From Prevotellaceae bacterium UBA1786 (lineage in GTDB: Bacteria > Bacteroidota > Bacteroidia > Bacteroidales > Bacteroidaceae), in NCBI GenBank assembly GCA_002314525.1, contig DCGE01000091.1, forward strand, positions 13,649 to 25,248: a DNA stretch of 11,600 bases. Direction: 5' to 3'. The translations under genes and the position numbers were made by a program. The notes under the pieces were generated by a model, which ran no database searches, had not been told where the DNA came from, and saw only the letters and a list, made by a program, of their open reading frames with translations. Below, one piece after another: positions 1 through 7,506 of the stretch (within the stretch, counting starts at the first letter, position 1; each line of letters opens with the position of its first letter).

Positions 1-1613
1 CCACCTATGGAAAGGATATGCATATCCTGATGGACCTGAGTCTGAAATATTCTCATGCTGGAATCCTCATCAGCTTTGAAATCAGGTTCGTACTCGATAT
101 TGAAAGGAGTCCGTGAGTAATCATAGTCAGCATAGACCTTCCATGCAATATTGTTCTTTGTAGCATATGTCAGTGACAGACCTGTACCAAACTTGACTGT
201 CTTGATGGACTCAACATTCAACCAATCACCCCAACCGTCATAATTTTCAATCTGCTGTGCAGTAGCCTCAAGCTCGATGCCAGATGTAAACAGACCTCCG
301 AAAAGAGCTTTCGTACCGAGTGCAAAACGCCTTGAGAGTGGGAACTGGAGATAGACACCACCGTCAACAGAAAACATAGAAAGCTGATCAGTGATATCGT
401 TGTTTGAACTCAGTTTCTTGACATGGTCATCTTCATCATAACCATAAGCGCTCATACCATTTGCTCTGACAGGTGCAGTCATGACGCCCAATCGTCCGCC
501 GAAACCGATATAAGGATTGATGAAGTAAGCACCTTCAGCAGATACAGATGTAGCAGTACCAATACGGAGTTTTCCGTCATCTGTAGGTGTTTTCGACATA
601 AATTTCTCATGGGTTTCCTTACTGATTGAAGGGCCCTGATCCGCAACAATATCCCAGTTATTGAGAGTCGGGAGATTGACGTTCGGCATGAACGAAGCAC
701 CCATAGAGATGGTGAAGAACGAAGGTGTGTCGTAGAAGTCGTTGAGATTCTCAAGTTCCTTTCGTACAATGTGCTTGTCGCGGAAAATCATATCACCGAA
801 GAAATAGCCGAGGTCGGTGGCAAGTATACCAATACCTGCTCCTACGAGAATATCGCTGATCCAGTGACGGTTGTTAAGACTTCTCATTACACCCGTTGTG
901 GTAGCAGCAGCATAACCTCCGACACTATACCAAGGACTGCGCGTAAGACCGTATTCCTTATGGAGTATGGTTGCAGCCACGAATGCAGTTGCAGTGTGGC
1001 CTGAAGGGAAAGAATTGGCTGTTGAACCATCAGGACGCATCTCCTTAGCTGAATACTTGATGCCATTTACGATAGCTCCCATGGTAGCATATGACAGAAC
1101 GCCTGATACGAGGTAACGCTTCCAGTCGCTTCGACCCTCAACTCCTGCAAACTTCAAGCCGAAGGTCAGTGCGAGAGGTCCGTGCTGAAGCCAGTCATCA
1201 AGATGATGTTCGAATTCCGGCTCAAACTTCTGACGTGCGTCACGGAAGTTCTTCTTCTGTGATTTTGCAATATAACCGGCAAGGATAACTGGCACCGGCA
1301 TCCATGAGAAGTCACGATTGAAATTGTAGTAGCACTGTGACACTGGCAAACGATCGCTCTTCACAGCGTCATCAGTACTGAGAGTCAGAGGTTGATTCAG
1401 ATTTATGAGACGAGGCTCCATATAGAACTCCGAAGCAGCTTCCGAATCATTTTCATCAGCATTAACAGATTCAATCTCATTAGAACTGATTTCCGCACAA
1501 ACAGAGTCTGGTTCTTCACTGAAAGCATACTCCGAATACAGAGAATCAACTTCTTCTGCAGATACTGATACTGACATTACAAATGACAGAATAATCAAAA
1601 AAGTTTTTTTCAT
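1..1613 (-). CDS. PAP2-family phosphatase with C-terminal outer-membrane beta-barrel domain, 3' end missing
   Basis: I translated this frame by hand: it is open from the ATG at 1613 to the window edge, giving 537 codons without a stop. The N-terminus is a signal peptide (MKKTFLIILSFVMSVSVSA, probable cut after A19), followed by an acidic Ser/Glu-rich linker (about 20-65). All three PAP2 phosphatase motifs are present: K186-x6-R193-P194, P203-S204-G205-H206, and R244-x5-H250-x3-D254. H206 is expected to carry the phosphoryl group and H250/D254 to assist. The predicted helices around these motifs are only moderately hydrophobic, so the domain may be periplasmic and not deeply membrane-embedded. 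From about residue 298 the sequence changes to alternating amphipathic strands rich in Gly, Tyr and Phe, typical of an outer-membrane barrel, and this continues past the edge. The substrate (lipid phosphate, undecaprenyl pyrophosphate or lipid A) cannot be read from the sequence. It begins 20 bases after the outer-membrane factor gene stops and is probably the fourth gene of the efflux operon. The family call is firm; the biological role is unknown. Confidence 0.9.
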   Translation of the reverse strand, partial: MKKTFLIILSFVMSVSVSAEEVDSLYSEYAFSEEPDSVCAEISSNEIESVNADENDSEAASEFYMEPRLINLNQPLTLSTDDAVKSDRLPVSQCYYNFNRDFSWMPVPVILAGYIAKSQKKNFRDARQKFEPEFEHHLDDWLQHGPLALTFGLKFAGVEGRSDWKRYLVSGVLSYATMGAIVNGIKYSAKEMRPDGSTANSFPSGHTATAFVAATILHKEYGLTRSPWYSVGGYAAATTTGVMRSLNNRHWISDILVGAGIGILATDLGYFFGDMIFRDKHIVRKELENLNDFYDTPSFFTISMGASFMPNVNLPTLNNWDIVADQGPSISKETHEKFMSKTPTDDGKLRIGTATSVSAEGAYFINPYIGFGGRLGVMTAPVRANGMSAYGYDEDDHVKKLSSNNDITDQLSMFSVDGGVYLQFPLSRRFALGTKALFGGLFTSGIELEATAQQIENYDGWGDWLNVESIKTVKFGTGLSLTYATKNNIAWKVYADYDYSRTPFNIEYEPDFKADEDSSMRIFQTQVHQDMHILSIG

Positions 1614-1633
1614 ATTATATCAATTAGAATTAT

Positions 1634-3013
1634 TTATCTTCCACCTCCAAGGGCTACATAAAGACTGATCAAAGACTGAATGCCAGAGAACTCGTTAGCA
1701 ATCAAGCCCATCTGGGAACTGAGGAGTGACTCCTGTGCCATGAGGACTTCAAGGTAGGTACCTTGACCATGAAGCATAAGCTCCTTGGTTGCATAATAGG
1801 CTGAATCAAGAGATTTGACCTGAGCCTGGATAATATCTTCCTTCTGGCGTGCAGAATTGAATAATGTCAACGCATCGTTTACCTCCTTGCCGGCACTGAG
1901 TACTGACTGAACAAAATTAAGTTTTGCCTCTTCCATCTGCTTCTCAGACAACTTGATATTTGCACGAATCTTTCCCTGAGCGTAGATAGGTTGTGAAAGG
2001 GAAGCAATGGCATTCCAAAGCAGCCTTCCTGGATCTACTATTGTGCCGCTGTTATTGGTCCAGCCGATAGTACCACCCAATGTAAGCTGTGGGTAGAGAG
2101 CAGCCTTTGCCTCATTGGTCAAATAGAACGCGGCCTCAATGTTCCTCTCCGCTACGCGTACATCAGGACGATTACTGAGAATGTTGGCAGGGACACCCAG
2201 ACCGACCGAAGTCGGAAATTGGAAGTCGGATATTCTACCACGAGCAATATGCTGAGGAGTACGAGCAAGAAGGATGCACAGAGCATTTTCAATCTGAATG
2301 ATCTGAGTCTCTGCATCAATCTTCTGGGCCTGGACGCTGTAATAGGATGCCTTCATCTGATCAACAGCAGCACTGGTCACCATACCTGCTTCCATCAGTG
2401 CCTGCTGGGTGGTTATGCTCTCCTTACGGATTTTCTCCGTCTCGGTAAGCACACGGACCTCCTCGTCAAGCATCATCAGTTGATAATAGAGGTTTGCCAC
2501 ATTGGCAACAAGTTGGCATTGAGTAGCCTGAACCACATCCTGTGACTGAGCTTTGAGTACTTCTGCAGCTCTCTTCCTGTTTTTGAGAGAGCCGAAGATA
2601 TCAGCCTGCCACTGAGCAGTCAGAGGAAGACTATAGGTTTTCGACTGGACTCCGTCAAAAGAAGTAATTGCCCCTTGTGGATTGAACGACAATGAAGGTA
2701 GGAAGGCCTTCTTTGCAGTAGAAAGAGATATCTCCATCTCCTCAACACGAAGACGAGAGACACGTATGTCGGTATTGTTTGCCAAAGCCTCATCGACGAG
2801 AACCTCAAGATGAGAATCTTTGAACAGGTTCCTCCATGAGAGGTCGCCAAGACTTGAAGCAGAACTATCCAACTTTAGATTATCAGGTACCTTTCCAATA
2901 AGATTCTCAGGAACATTATTCTCAGGAGTGTACTCCGAGCGAAGTTCCTTCAGTTGCTTACATGAAGAAAGAAGAACAATGGCGGAAAGTATTAAATATA
3001 TTGATTTTTTCAT
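1634..3013 (-). CDS. Outer-membrane efflux factor, TolC/OprM (NodT) family lipoprotein
   Basis: This is the outer-membrane channel of the tripartite RND pump, expected to form a trimeric barrel with a periplasmic alpha-helical tunnel that docks on the adaptor. From the chosen ATG the protein is 459 residues, normal for OprM-type factors. It starts with a lipoprotein signal (MKKSIYLILSAIVLLSSC, lipobox L15-S16-S17-C18). Two OEP repeats follow. The first begins near the DLSWRNLF motif, and the second carries the family hallmark NRPDVRVAERNIEAAF followed by KAALYPQLTLGG. Long Ala/Gln/Glu-rich helical stretches fit the coiled-coil tunnel. An in-frame ATG at 3061 would add 16 residues and overlaps the pump gene's stop codon as TAATG. 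I prefer the ATG at 3013 because it places the basic n-region directly before the hydrophobic core of the lipoprotein signal. The protein ends with GGGR and TAA, 20 bases before the PAP2 gene. Confidence 0.93.
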   Translation of the reverse strand: MKKSIYLILSAIVLLSSCKQLKELRSEYTPENNVPENLIGKVPDNLKLDSSASSLGDLSWRNLFKDSHLEVLVDEALANNTDIRVSRLRVEEMEISLSTAKKAFLPSLSFNPQGAITSFDGVQSKTYSLPLTAQWQADIFGSLKNRKRAAEVLKAQSQDVVQATQCQLVANVANLYYQLMMLDEEVRVLTETEKIRKESITTQQALMEAGMVTSAAVDQMKASYYSVQAQKIDAETQIIQIENALCILLARTPQHIARGRISDFQFPTSVGLGVPANILSNRPDVRVAERNIEAAFYLTNEAKAALYPQLTLGGTIGWTNNSGTIVDPGRLLWNAIASLSQPIYAQGKIRANIKLSEKQMEEAKLNFVQSVLSAGKEVNDALTLFNSARQKEDIIQAQVKSLDSAYYATKELMLHGQGTYLEVLMAQESLLSSQMGLIANEFSGIQSLISLYVALGGGR

Positions 3014-3060
3014 TGTTGTTATTTGTTTTGCCAGTGATAGATGACTGAAAAGATAATGCA

Positions 3061-6000
3061 TTAATCACTAAATTTCTCGTGGACTTTCTGGAAGCAGATA
3101 TAGAATACAGGAACTACATAGATCAGAGCTATCGTACCCACGACCATACCGCCGATAACACCGAGTGCCAGAGAACGGTTTCCGGCAGCACCTGCCCCAC
3201 TCGCAAGGAGAAGCGGAATCATACCGATGACCATACATGCAACGGTCATGAGGATAGGACGGAGTCGTTCTTTCGCGGCCTCAACGGCTGCATCGTGGAT
3301 GCTCATACCCTGCTTATGCTTGTCGGAAGCATACTCTGTGATCAAGATGGCCGTCTTTGACAGAAGACCGATGAGCATGATCACACCTGTCTGGAGATAG
3401 ATATTGTTAGTGAATCCAAGTCCCAATGCTGCCAATGGATAGGTGACAAGGAATGCACCCATAAGTCCGAAAGGAATAGAGAAGAGGACTGCAAAAGGAA
3501 TATACCATGAGTTGTAAAGACAAGCCATGATGAGGTAGATGCAAAGAATACAGATGATATAGATGAATACAGTATCGTTACTACCTGCCGCCTCTGCTGT
3601 TTCACGAGAGAGACCACCATATTCATATGCAGCCGTACTACCCATTGTCTCCTTGAATACTTCCTTAATAGCCGCCATCGACTGACCTGATGAAACACCT
3701 GATGCAGGTGTGATGCTCAGAGTGATAGCAGGGAAGAGGTTGAAACGCTTTTCAACGGTAGAACCGACTATAGGAGTGAGCGTAACAAATTGAGACAAAG
3801 GAGCCATACTGCCATTCTTCACACGGATAAACATATTGGAAAGTGCAGTAGGATCAAGATGGGCTTCAGTCTCTGCTGCTGCCATGACTTTATAGATCTT
3901 GTTGTAGAGATTGAAGTTTGAGATGTATGCACCACCACAATACGAACCAAGAACGGTAAGTACTTCCGCCTTGGATATTCCAGCACGTTTGCAGATGGTG
4001 GAATTGATATTCACCTTGTATTTTGGATATGTATTGTTGTAGCTATTGAAGGCTGAACTGATTTCAGGGCGTTCGCTCAATTTAGCTGCAAATGTCTTAA
4101 CACGTTCTGCAAATTCCTCCATCGTGGAATTGTCCTGACTCTGTACATTAACCTCAATGGAGTTGCCATTACCATAGCCAGGAATCTGAGGCATCTGGAA
4201 AGGTACTATCTGAGCCTCCGGAATTGCTTTTGAGTCAAGAAATATTCTATAGAGGACCATGTCAATGGAGTGTTCAAGTCCCTTTCGTTCTTCCCAGTTC
4301 TTGAGTTTTGCGAAGATGGTACCAGCACTTGCGTCAGCTCCGGAGAGAAGTCCGTAACCAGTAACGACTCCGGCGTGTTCGACTTCATCGTTCTTCTTCA
4401 CGATATCCAAAACACGAAGCATCACCTGCTTGGTCTGGTTAAGTGTGTAGCCCGGAGGTGTTGAGACGTTGATCATAACCATACCTTGGTCTTCCTGAGG
4501 TATGAGGTCTGTAGGAGTCTTTGCCATGAACCATACCATAAGCACAAGAGATGCTACGAGGGTAATCCAAGCAACTGCAGGACGGCCGATGAACTTCTGA
4601 ACGGCTTTCTGATATTTGGTGAAGATACTTCCGTATGCAACACTGTATGCCTTCTTGACATAGTAGTTTATGTCCTTTCGATGTTTTCCTTCTTCTTCCG
4701 GACGTAGCATCACAGCACATAGAGCAGGACACAGAGTCAGGGCATTTACACCGGAAAGACCTACAGCCGCAGCAAGAGTGACTCCGAACTGAGTGAAGAA
4801 GGTGCCTGAAGTTCCTGGCATGAAAGTGACAGGGATAAACACAGCCATGAACACACAAGTACATGACAATACAGCCATAAACACGTCGTGCATTGCCTCG
4901 TTGGTTGCCTGGATAGGTTTCCTTATGCCCGATTCGAACTTCGCCATCACGGCCTCGACAACCACGATAGCGTCATCGACCACCGTTCCGATAGCAAGCA
5001 CGAGAGCAAAGAGGGTTAGGATATTGAGAGAGAAACCTGCTATTTTGACTATGGCAAAAGTACCGATCATTGATACGATGATTGAGATCGTAGGGATGAT
5101 TGTAGCACGGAAACTCTGAAGGAAGAGATAAACGACGAGAACAACAAGGATAATGGCTATTACGAGAGTCTCGACAACCGTGTACATTGAAGCATTGAGG
5201 AAGTCATTGGAGCACATCAGGTTGGCGAATTCCAAACCCGGAGGCAACATAGGTGTCAGTTCCTCGTAGAGTTTGTTGATTTCATTATTCACCTGCGTGG
5301 CATTGGCACCTGGAGCCTGATTGACGATGAAGCAAACACCGGGCTTACCGTCAACGCTACTGGTATACATGTAGCTTTCAGTACCTAACTCAATAGTTGC
5401 AACGTCAGAAAGGTGGAGTTCAGTACCATCGTTGTTGGATTTGATGACGATATCCTCAAATTCCTCGATGGATTTTAGTCGTCCTGAATATTCCAAAGAG
5501 TACTGATATGTATTTGCGGAGCGGTCACCAAGAGTTCCGGCAGGCTTTACGACATTCTGTGCACCAACTGCGTCAAAGATGTCATTCGGAACCAAGTTGT
5601 ACTGTCCCATGACATCAGGCTTCAGCCAAATACGCAGAGCATATTTGTCACCAAGAGAAGTAACCTTACCCACACCGTTTACACGGAGAATGCGCGGAAT
5701 GACATATATGTCAAGGTAGTTTGAGATGAATTTCTCGTCGAAACGTTCGTCAGTGCTCACTAGCGAACCAATCTGAAGCATACTGTTCTGGCTCTTCTCG
5801 ACCGTAACACCTACCTGTGTCACCTCCGCAGGGAGAAGTCCGAGGGCCTTTGACACACGGTTCTGCACGTTTACTGCTGCCATATCGGCATTGGTACCCT
5901 GTTTGAAATACACCTTGATCTCTACCTGTCCTGTACTTGATGCAGAAGAAGACATGTACATCATATTCTCCACACCGTTGATTGATTCCTCGAGAGGAAT

Positions 6001-6192
6001 GATGACAGAGGTCATACAGGAATTGGCATCAGCGCCGGTATAAGTCGTGTATACATTGATCGTAGGCGGAGCGATATCAGGATACTGCTCAACTGGCAGA
6101 GTACCCAAGGAAATGAATCCCACCAGAAGCGTTACGATGGCGATGGCACCAGCCATCACCTTTCGTGAAGTAAAGAAATATTCCTTATTCAT
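3061..6192 (-). CDS. RND multidrug efflux pump, inner-membrane AcrB-type (HAE1) transporter
   Basis: This is the proton-driven inner-membrane pump of a tripartite exporter, complete at 1043 residues from the ATG at 6192 (AcrB has 1049). The usual RND layout is visible: one N-terminal helix (about 12-30), a large periplasmic domain, helices 2-6 from about 338, helix 7 near 540-557, a second periplasmic domain to about 870, then the last five helices. The proton-relay residues of AcrB are all present: the Asp pair in TVVDDAIVVVE (406/407), the Lys in GLLSKTAIL (946), and Arg978 and Thr983 in LRPILMT. The normally conserved Arg-Pro just before helix 1 reads Arg-Lys (FFTSRKVMAG). A GTG at 6201 is in frame and would overlap the adaptor stop as TAGTG, adding three residues; the ATG is the likelier start. 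The stop codon overlaps an in-frame ATG of the outer-membrane factor gene. Substrates (drugs, detergents, bile acids, or a native lipid or siderophore) cannot be inferred. Confidence 0.96.
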   Translation of the reverse strand: MNKEYFFTSRKVMAGAIAIVTLLVGFISLGTLPVEQYPDIAPPTINVYTTYTGADANSCMTSVIIPLEESINGVENMMYMSSSASSTGQVEIKVYFKQGTNADMAAVNVQNRVSKALGLLPAEVTQVGVTVEKSQNSMLQIGSLVSTDERFDEKFISNYLDIYVIPRILRVNGVGKVTSLGDKYALRIWLKPDVMGQYNLVPNDIFDAVGAQNVVKPAGTLGDRSANTYQYSLEYSGRLKSIEEFEDIVIKSNNDGTELHLSDVATIELGTESYMYTSSVDGKPGVCFIVNQAPGANATQVNNEINKLYEELTPMLPPGLEFANLMCSNDFLNASMYTVVETLVIAIILVVLVVYLFLQSFRATIIPTISIIVSMIGTFAIVKIAGFSLNILTLFALVLAIGTVVDDAIVVVEAVMAKFESGIRKPIQATNEAMHDVFMAVLSCTCVFMAVFIPVTFMPGTSGTFFTQFGVTLAAAVGLSGVNALTLCPALCAVMLRPEEEGKHRKDINYYVKKAYSVAYGSIFTKYQKAVQKFIGRPAVAWITLVASLVLMVWFMAKTPTDLIPQEDQGMVMINVSTPPGYTLNQTKQVMLRVLDIVKKNDEVEHAGVVTGYGLLSGADASAGTIFAKLKNWEERKGLEHSIDMVLYRIFLDSKAIPEAQIVPFQMPQIPGYGNGNSIEVNVQSQDNSTMEEFAERVKTFAAKLSERPEISSAFNSYNNTYPKYKVNINSTICKRAGISKAEVLTVLGSYCGGAYISNFNLYNKIYKVMAAAETEAHLDPTALSNMFIRVKNGSMAPLSQFVTLTPIVGSTVEKRFNLFPAITLSITPASGVSSGQSMAAIKEVFKETMGSTAAYEYGGLSRETAEAAGSNDTVFIYIICILCIYLIMACLYNSWYIPFAVLFSIPFGLMGAFLVTYPLAALGLGFTNNIYLQTGVIMLIGLLSKTAILITEYASDKHKQGMSIHDAAVEAAKERLRPILMTVACMVIGMIPLLLASGAGAAGNRSLALGVIGGMVVGTIALIYVVPVFYICFQKVHEKFSD

Positions 6193-6200
6193 ATCTCTCA

Positions 6201-7322
6201 CTATTTTTTGTCACTTGATTTCTTAACGCTGATCTTCTGGCCATCAGCAATGTTATTGACTCCCAATGTCACGATCTCGTCACCGACATTGAGACCCTCA
6301 AGAACACAGTAGTTCTTTCCATCATTCATATCCTGAGTCTTTACGACCGTAGCCTTTACTGTGCTGTCTGGCTGAAGGACATAAACCATTGACTGATCCT
6401 GGATAGTATTGACCGAAGTGAGAGGAATGACCATCATGTCCTCTTCCTCAAAACTGAAAAGAACAGTACCGGAAATACCTGAATGCAGAACTCCATCCGG
6501 ATTTGGAAATGCCGTCTTGACAGACACACTACCAGTCGTAGCATCAACCACACCAGAGAATGAGATCAACTTACCCTGTACAGGATATACCTCACCACTC
6601 TTCAGTTTGAGAGTTGCAGGTGGGAATTGATCAATGAGTGTTCCATTCTGGAAAAGTTCCTGCTCGCTGTTTAGAATCATCAAATACTGAGCCTCAGGAA
6701 CTGATGAATAAGCTTCCATTACACTGTTGTCGCTGACCGTGGTCATTGCTGTAGCCATTGAAGGACCTACAAGATCTCCGACTCTCACATTTACTGAGCC
6801 AACGACACCAGAAGCCGGACTAGTTACTGTACAATAGCTCAAGTCATTGGATGCAGTTGCAACCTGCGATTCAGCCAATGCCACTGCTGCCTCAGCGTTC
6901 TTCAAAGCATTCTCGGCTGTTTCAAGAACATATTTACTGACAATTCCCTTATCATAAAGCGATTTGTTACTTTCAAAATTAATGCGTGCAGTTGAGAGTT
7001 GTGTCTTGGAAGCTAAAAGATTTGCCTGAGCCGTCTGAAGCTGAAGCTGATATGGTTTTTGGTCAATGACAAACAGTACCTGACCAGCTGAGACTTTCTG
7101 GCCTTCAGTGACTGATACCTGTGTCAGAGTTCCACTGATTCGAGGCATAATATTGACATCTTGCTTACCCTTCAGTTTGGCAGAAAACGCATAAGTCAAA
7201 GTTTCCGTACTTTTCTTCACCTTCATGGTGTCAAAATAAGTTGTTACTTCTTGCGGGACGTCAACACAAGATGTGATTACGCTGGCAAATACGATTGACA
7301 TTGCTAAAGAAATTTTTCTCAT
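6201..7322 (-). CDS. RND efflux periplasmic adaptor (membrane fusion protein), AcrA-like lipoprotein
   Basis: This adaptor bridges the inner-membrane pump and the outer-membrane channel. The 373-residue protein begins with a lipoprotein signal (MRKISLAMSIVFASVITSC, lipobox ending at C19), so it is expected to be lipid-anchored in the inner membrane. The domain order is that of AcrA. The first half of the lipoyl domain spans about 51-90, with GTLTQVSVTEGQKVSAGQVL. An Ala/Gln/Ser-rich alpha-hairpin spans about 91-158. The second lipoyl half includes VTSPASGVVGSVNVRVGDLV (about 166-185). A beta-barrel covers about 200-290 and a membrane-proximal domain runs to the end, with the closing motif ending in GQKISVKK. 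It is the first gene of the operon; its TAG ends 8 bases before the pump's ATG. The ATG at 7322 is the only start that supplies the signal peptide. A probable promoter lies 38 bases upstream. Confidence 0.95.
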   Translation of the reverse strand: MRKISLAMSIVFASVITSCVDVPQEVTTYFDTMKVKKSTETLTYAFSAKLKGKQDVNIMPRISGTLTQVSVTEGQKVSAGQVLFVIDQKPYQLQLQTAQANLLASKTQLSTARINFESNKSLYDKGIVSKYVLETAENALKNAEAAVALAESQVATASNDLSYCTVTSPASGVVGSVNVRVGDLVGPSMATAMTTVSDNSVMEAYSSVPEAQYLMILNSEQELFQNGTLIDQFPPATLKLKSGEVYPVQGKLISFSGVVDATTGSVSVKTAFPNPDGVLHSGISGTVLFSFEEEDMMVIPLTSVNTIQDQSMVYVLQPDSTVKATVVKTQDMNDGKNYCVLEGLNVGDEIVTLGVNNIADGQKISVKKSSDKK

Positions 7323-7359
7323 AATAATATGGTATTACTGTAACTATAAATTTTTTATG

Positions 7360-7367
7360 CAAATATA
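7360..7367 (-). promoter_or_regulatory. Probable Bacteroidetes -7 element for the efflux operon
   Basis: Read on the minus strand this is TATATTTG, an exact match to the Bacteroidetes sigma-ABfr -7 consensus TAnnTTTG. It lies 38 bases before the adaptor ATG, so the transcript would have a short 5' leader of roughly 30 bases. No TTTG is found at the usual 19-21-base spacing upstream; that position (about 7387-7392) reads GC-rich sequence adjoining the GCCCGCGCGC block at 7391-7400. The promoter may therefore be weak or activator-dependent, which is an inference. Confidence 0.6.
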
Positions 7368-7421
7368 CGACTTTTTTCCGAATCTCACACGCCCGCGCGC
7401 TAAAAATACAATAATGAACAC

Positions 7422-7452
7422 AAAAAAGGCCCGGAGAACATCCCCGAACCTT
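7422..7452 (-). terminator. Intrinsic terminator of the secreted-protein gene
   Basis: On the minus strand AAGG at 7452-7449 pairs with CCTT at 7429-7426. A second block, CGG with CCG, stacks inside it across a small internal loop, and six T residues follow (7427-7422). It lies 55 bases after the stop at 7507 and upstream of the efflux promoter, so it should separate the two transcription units. Confidence 0.75.
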
Positions 7453-7455
7453 ATG

Positions 7456-7470
7456 TTTGTTGTCAACAAA
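7456..7470. repeat. Perfect short inverted repeat (7-base arms, 1-base centre)
   Basis: TTTGTTG at 7456-7462 and CAACAAA at 7464-7470 are exact reverse complements around a single T. A one-base loop is too small for an RNA hairpin using all pairs, so it resembles a dimeric-protein binding site more than a terminator stem. It lies about 90 bases upstream of the efflux -7 element and inside the 3' untranslated region of the secreted-protein gene. No binding protein can be named, and chance occurrence in AT-rich sequence is possible. Confidence 0.35.
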
Positions 7471-7506
7471 GCCTTAATGGCCTATGACTGAAATGTCAAA
7501 TATTGA

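Noticed and set aside
423..1288. Several plus-strand and minus-strand frames of 65-96 codons across the PAP2 gene
   Set aside because: They lie in other frames of the long PAP2-barrel frame, which has intact catalytic motifs and a signal peptide; none resembles a known protein.
4439..4864. 141-codon minus-strand frame rich in Cys and His, inside the pump gene
   Set aside because: It is an alternate frame of the strongly supported RND gene; its composition comes from the pump's codons, and no start context or family pattern supports it.
6199..6201. GTG start for the pump gene overlapping the adaptor stop as TAGTG
   Set aside because: It remains possible, but an ATG three codons later gives a normal RND N-terminus and is the commoner start type.
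7475..7490. Short GCC-ATTAA-GGC stem near the stop of the secreted-protein gene
   Set aside because: Only three to four base pairs with no T-run; the better terminator is at 7422-7452.
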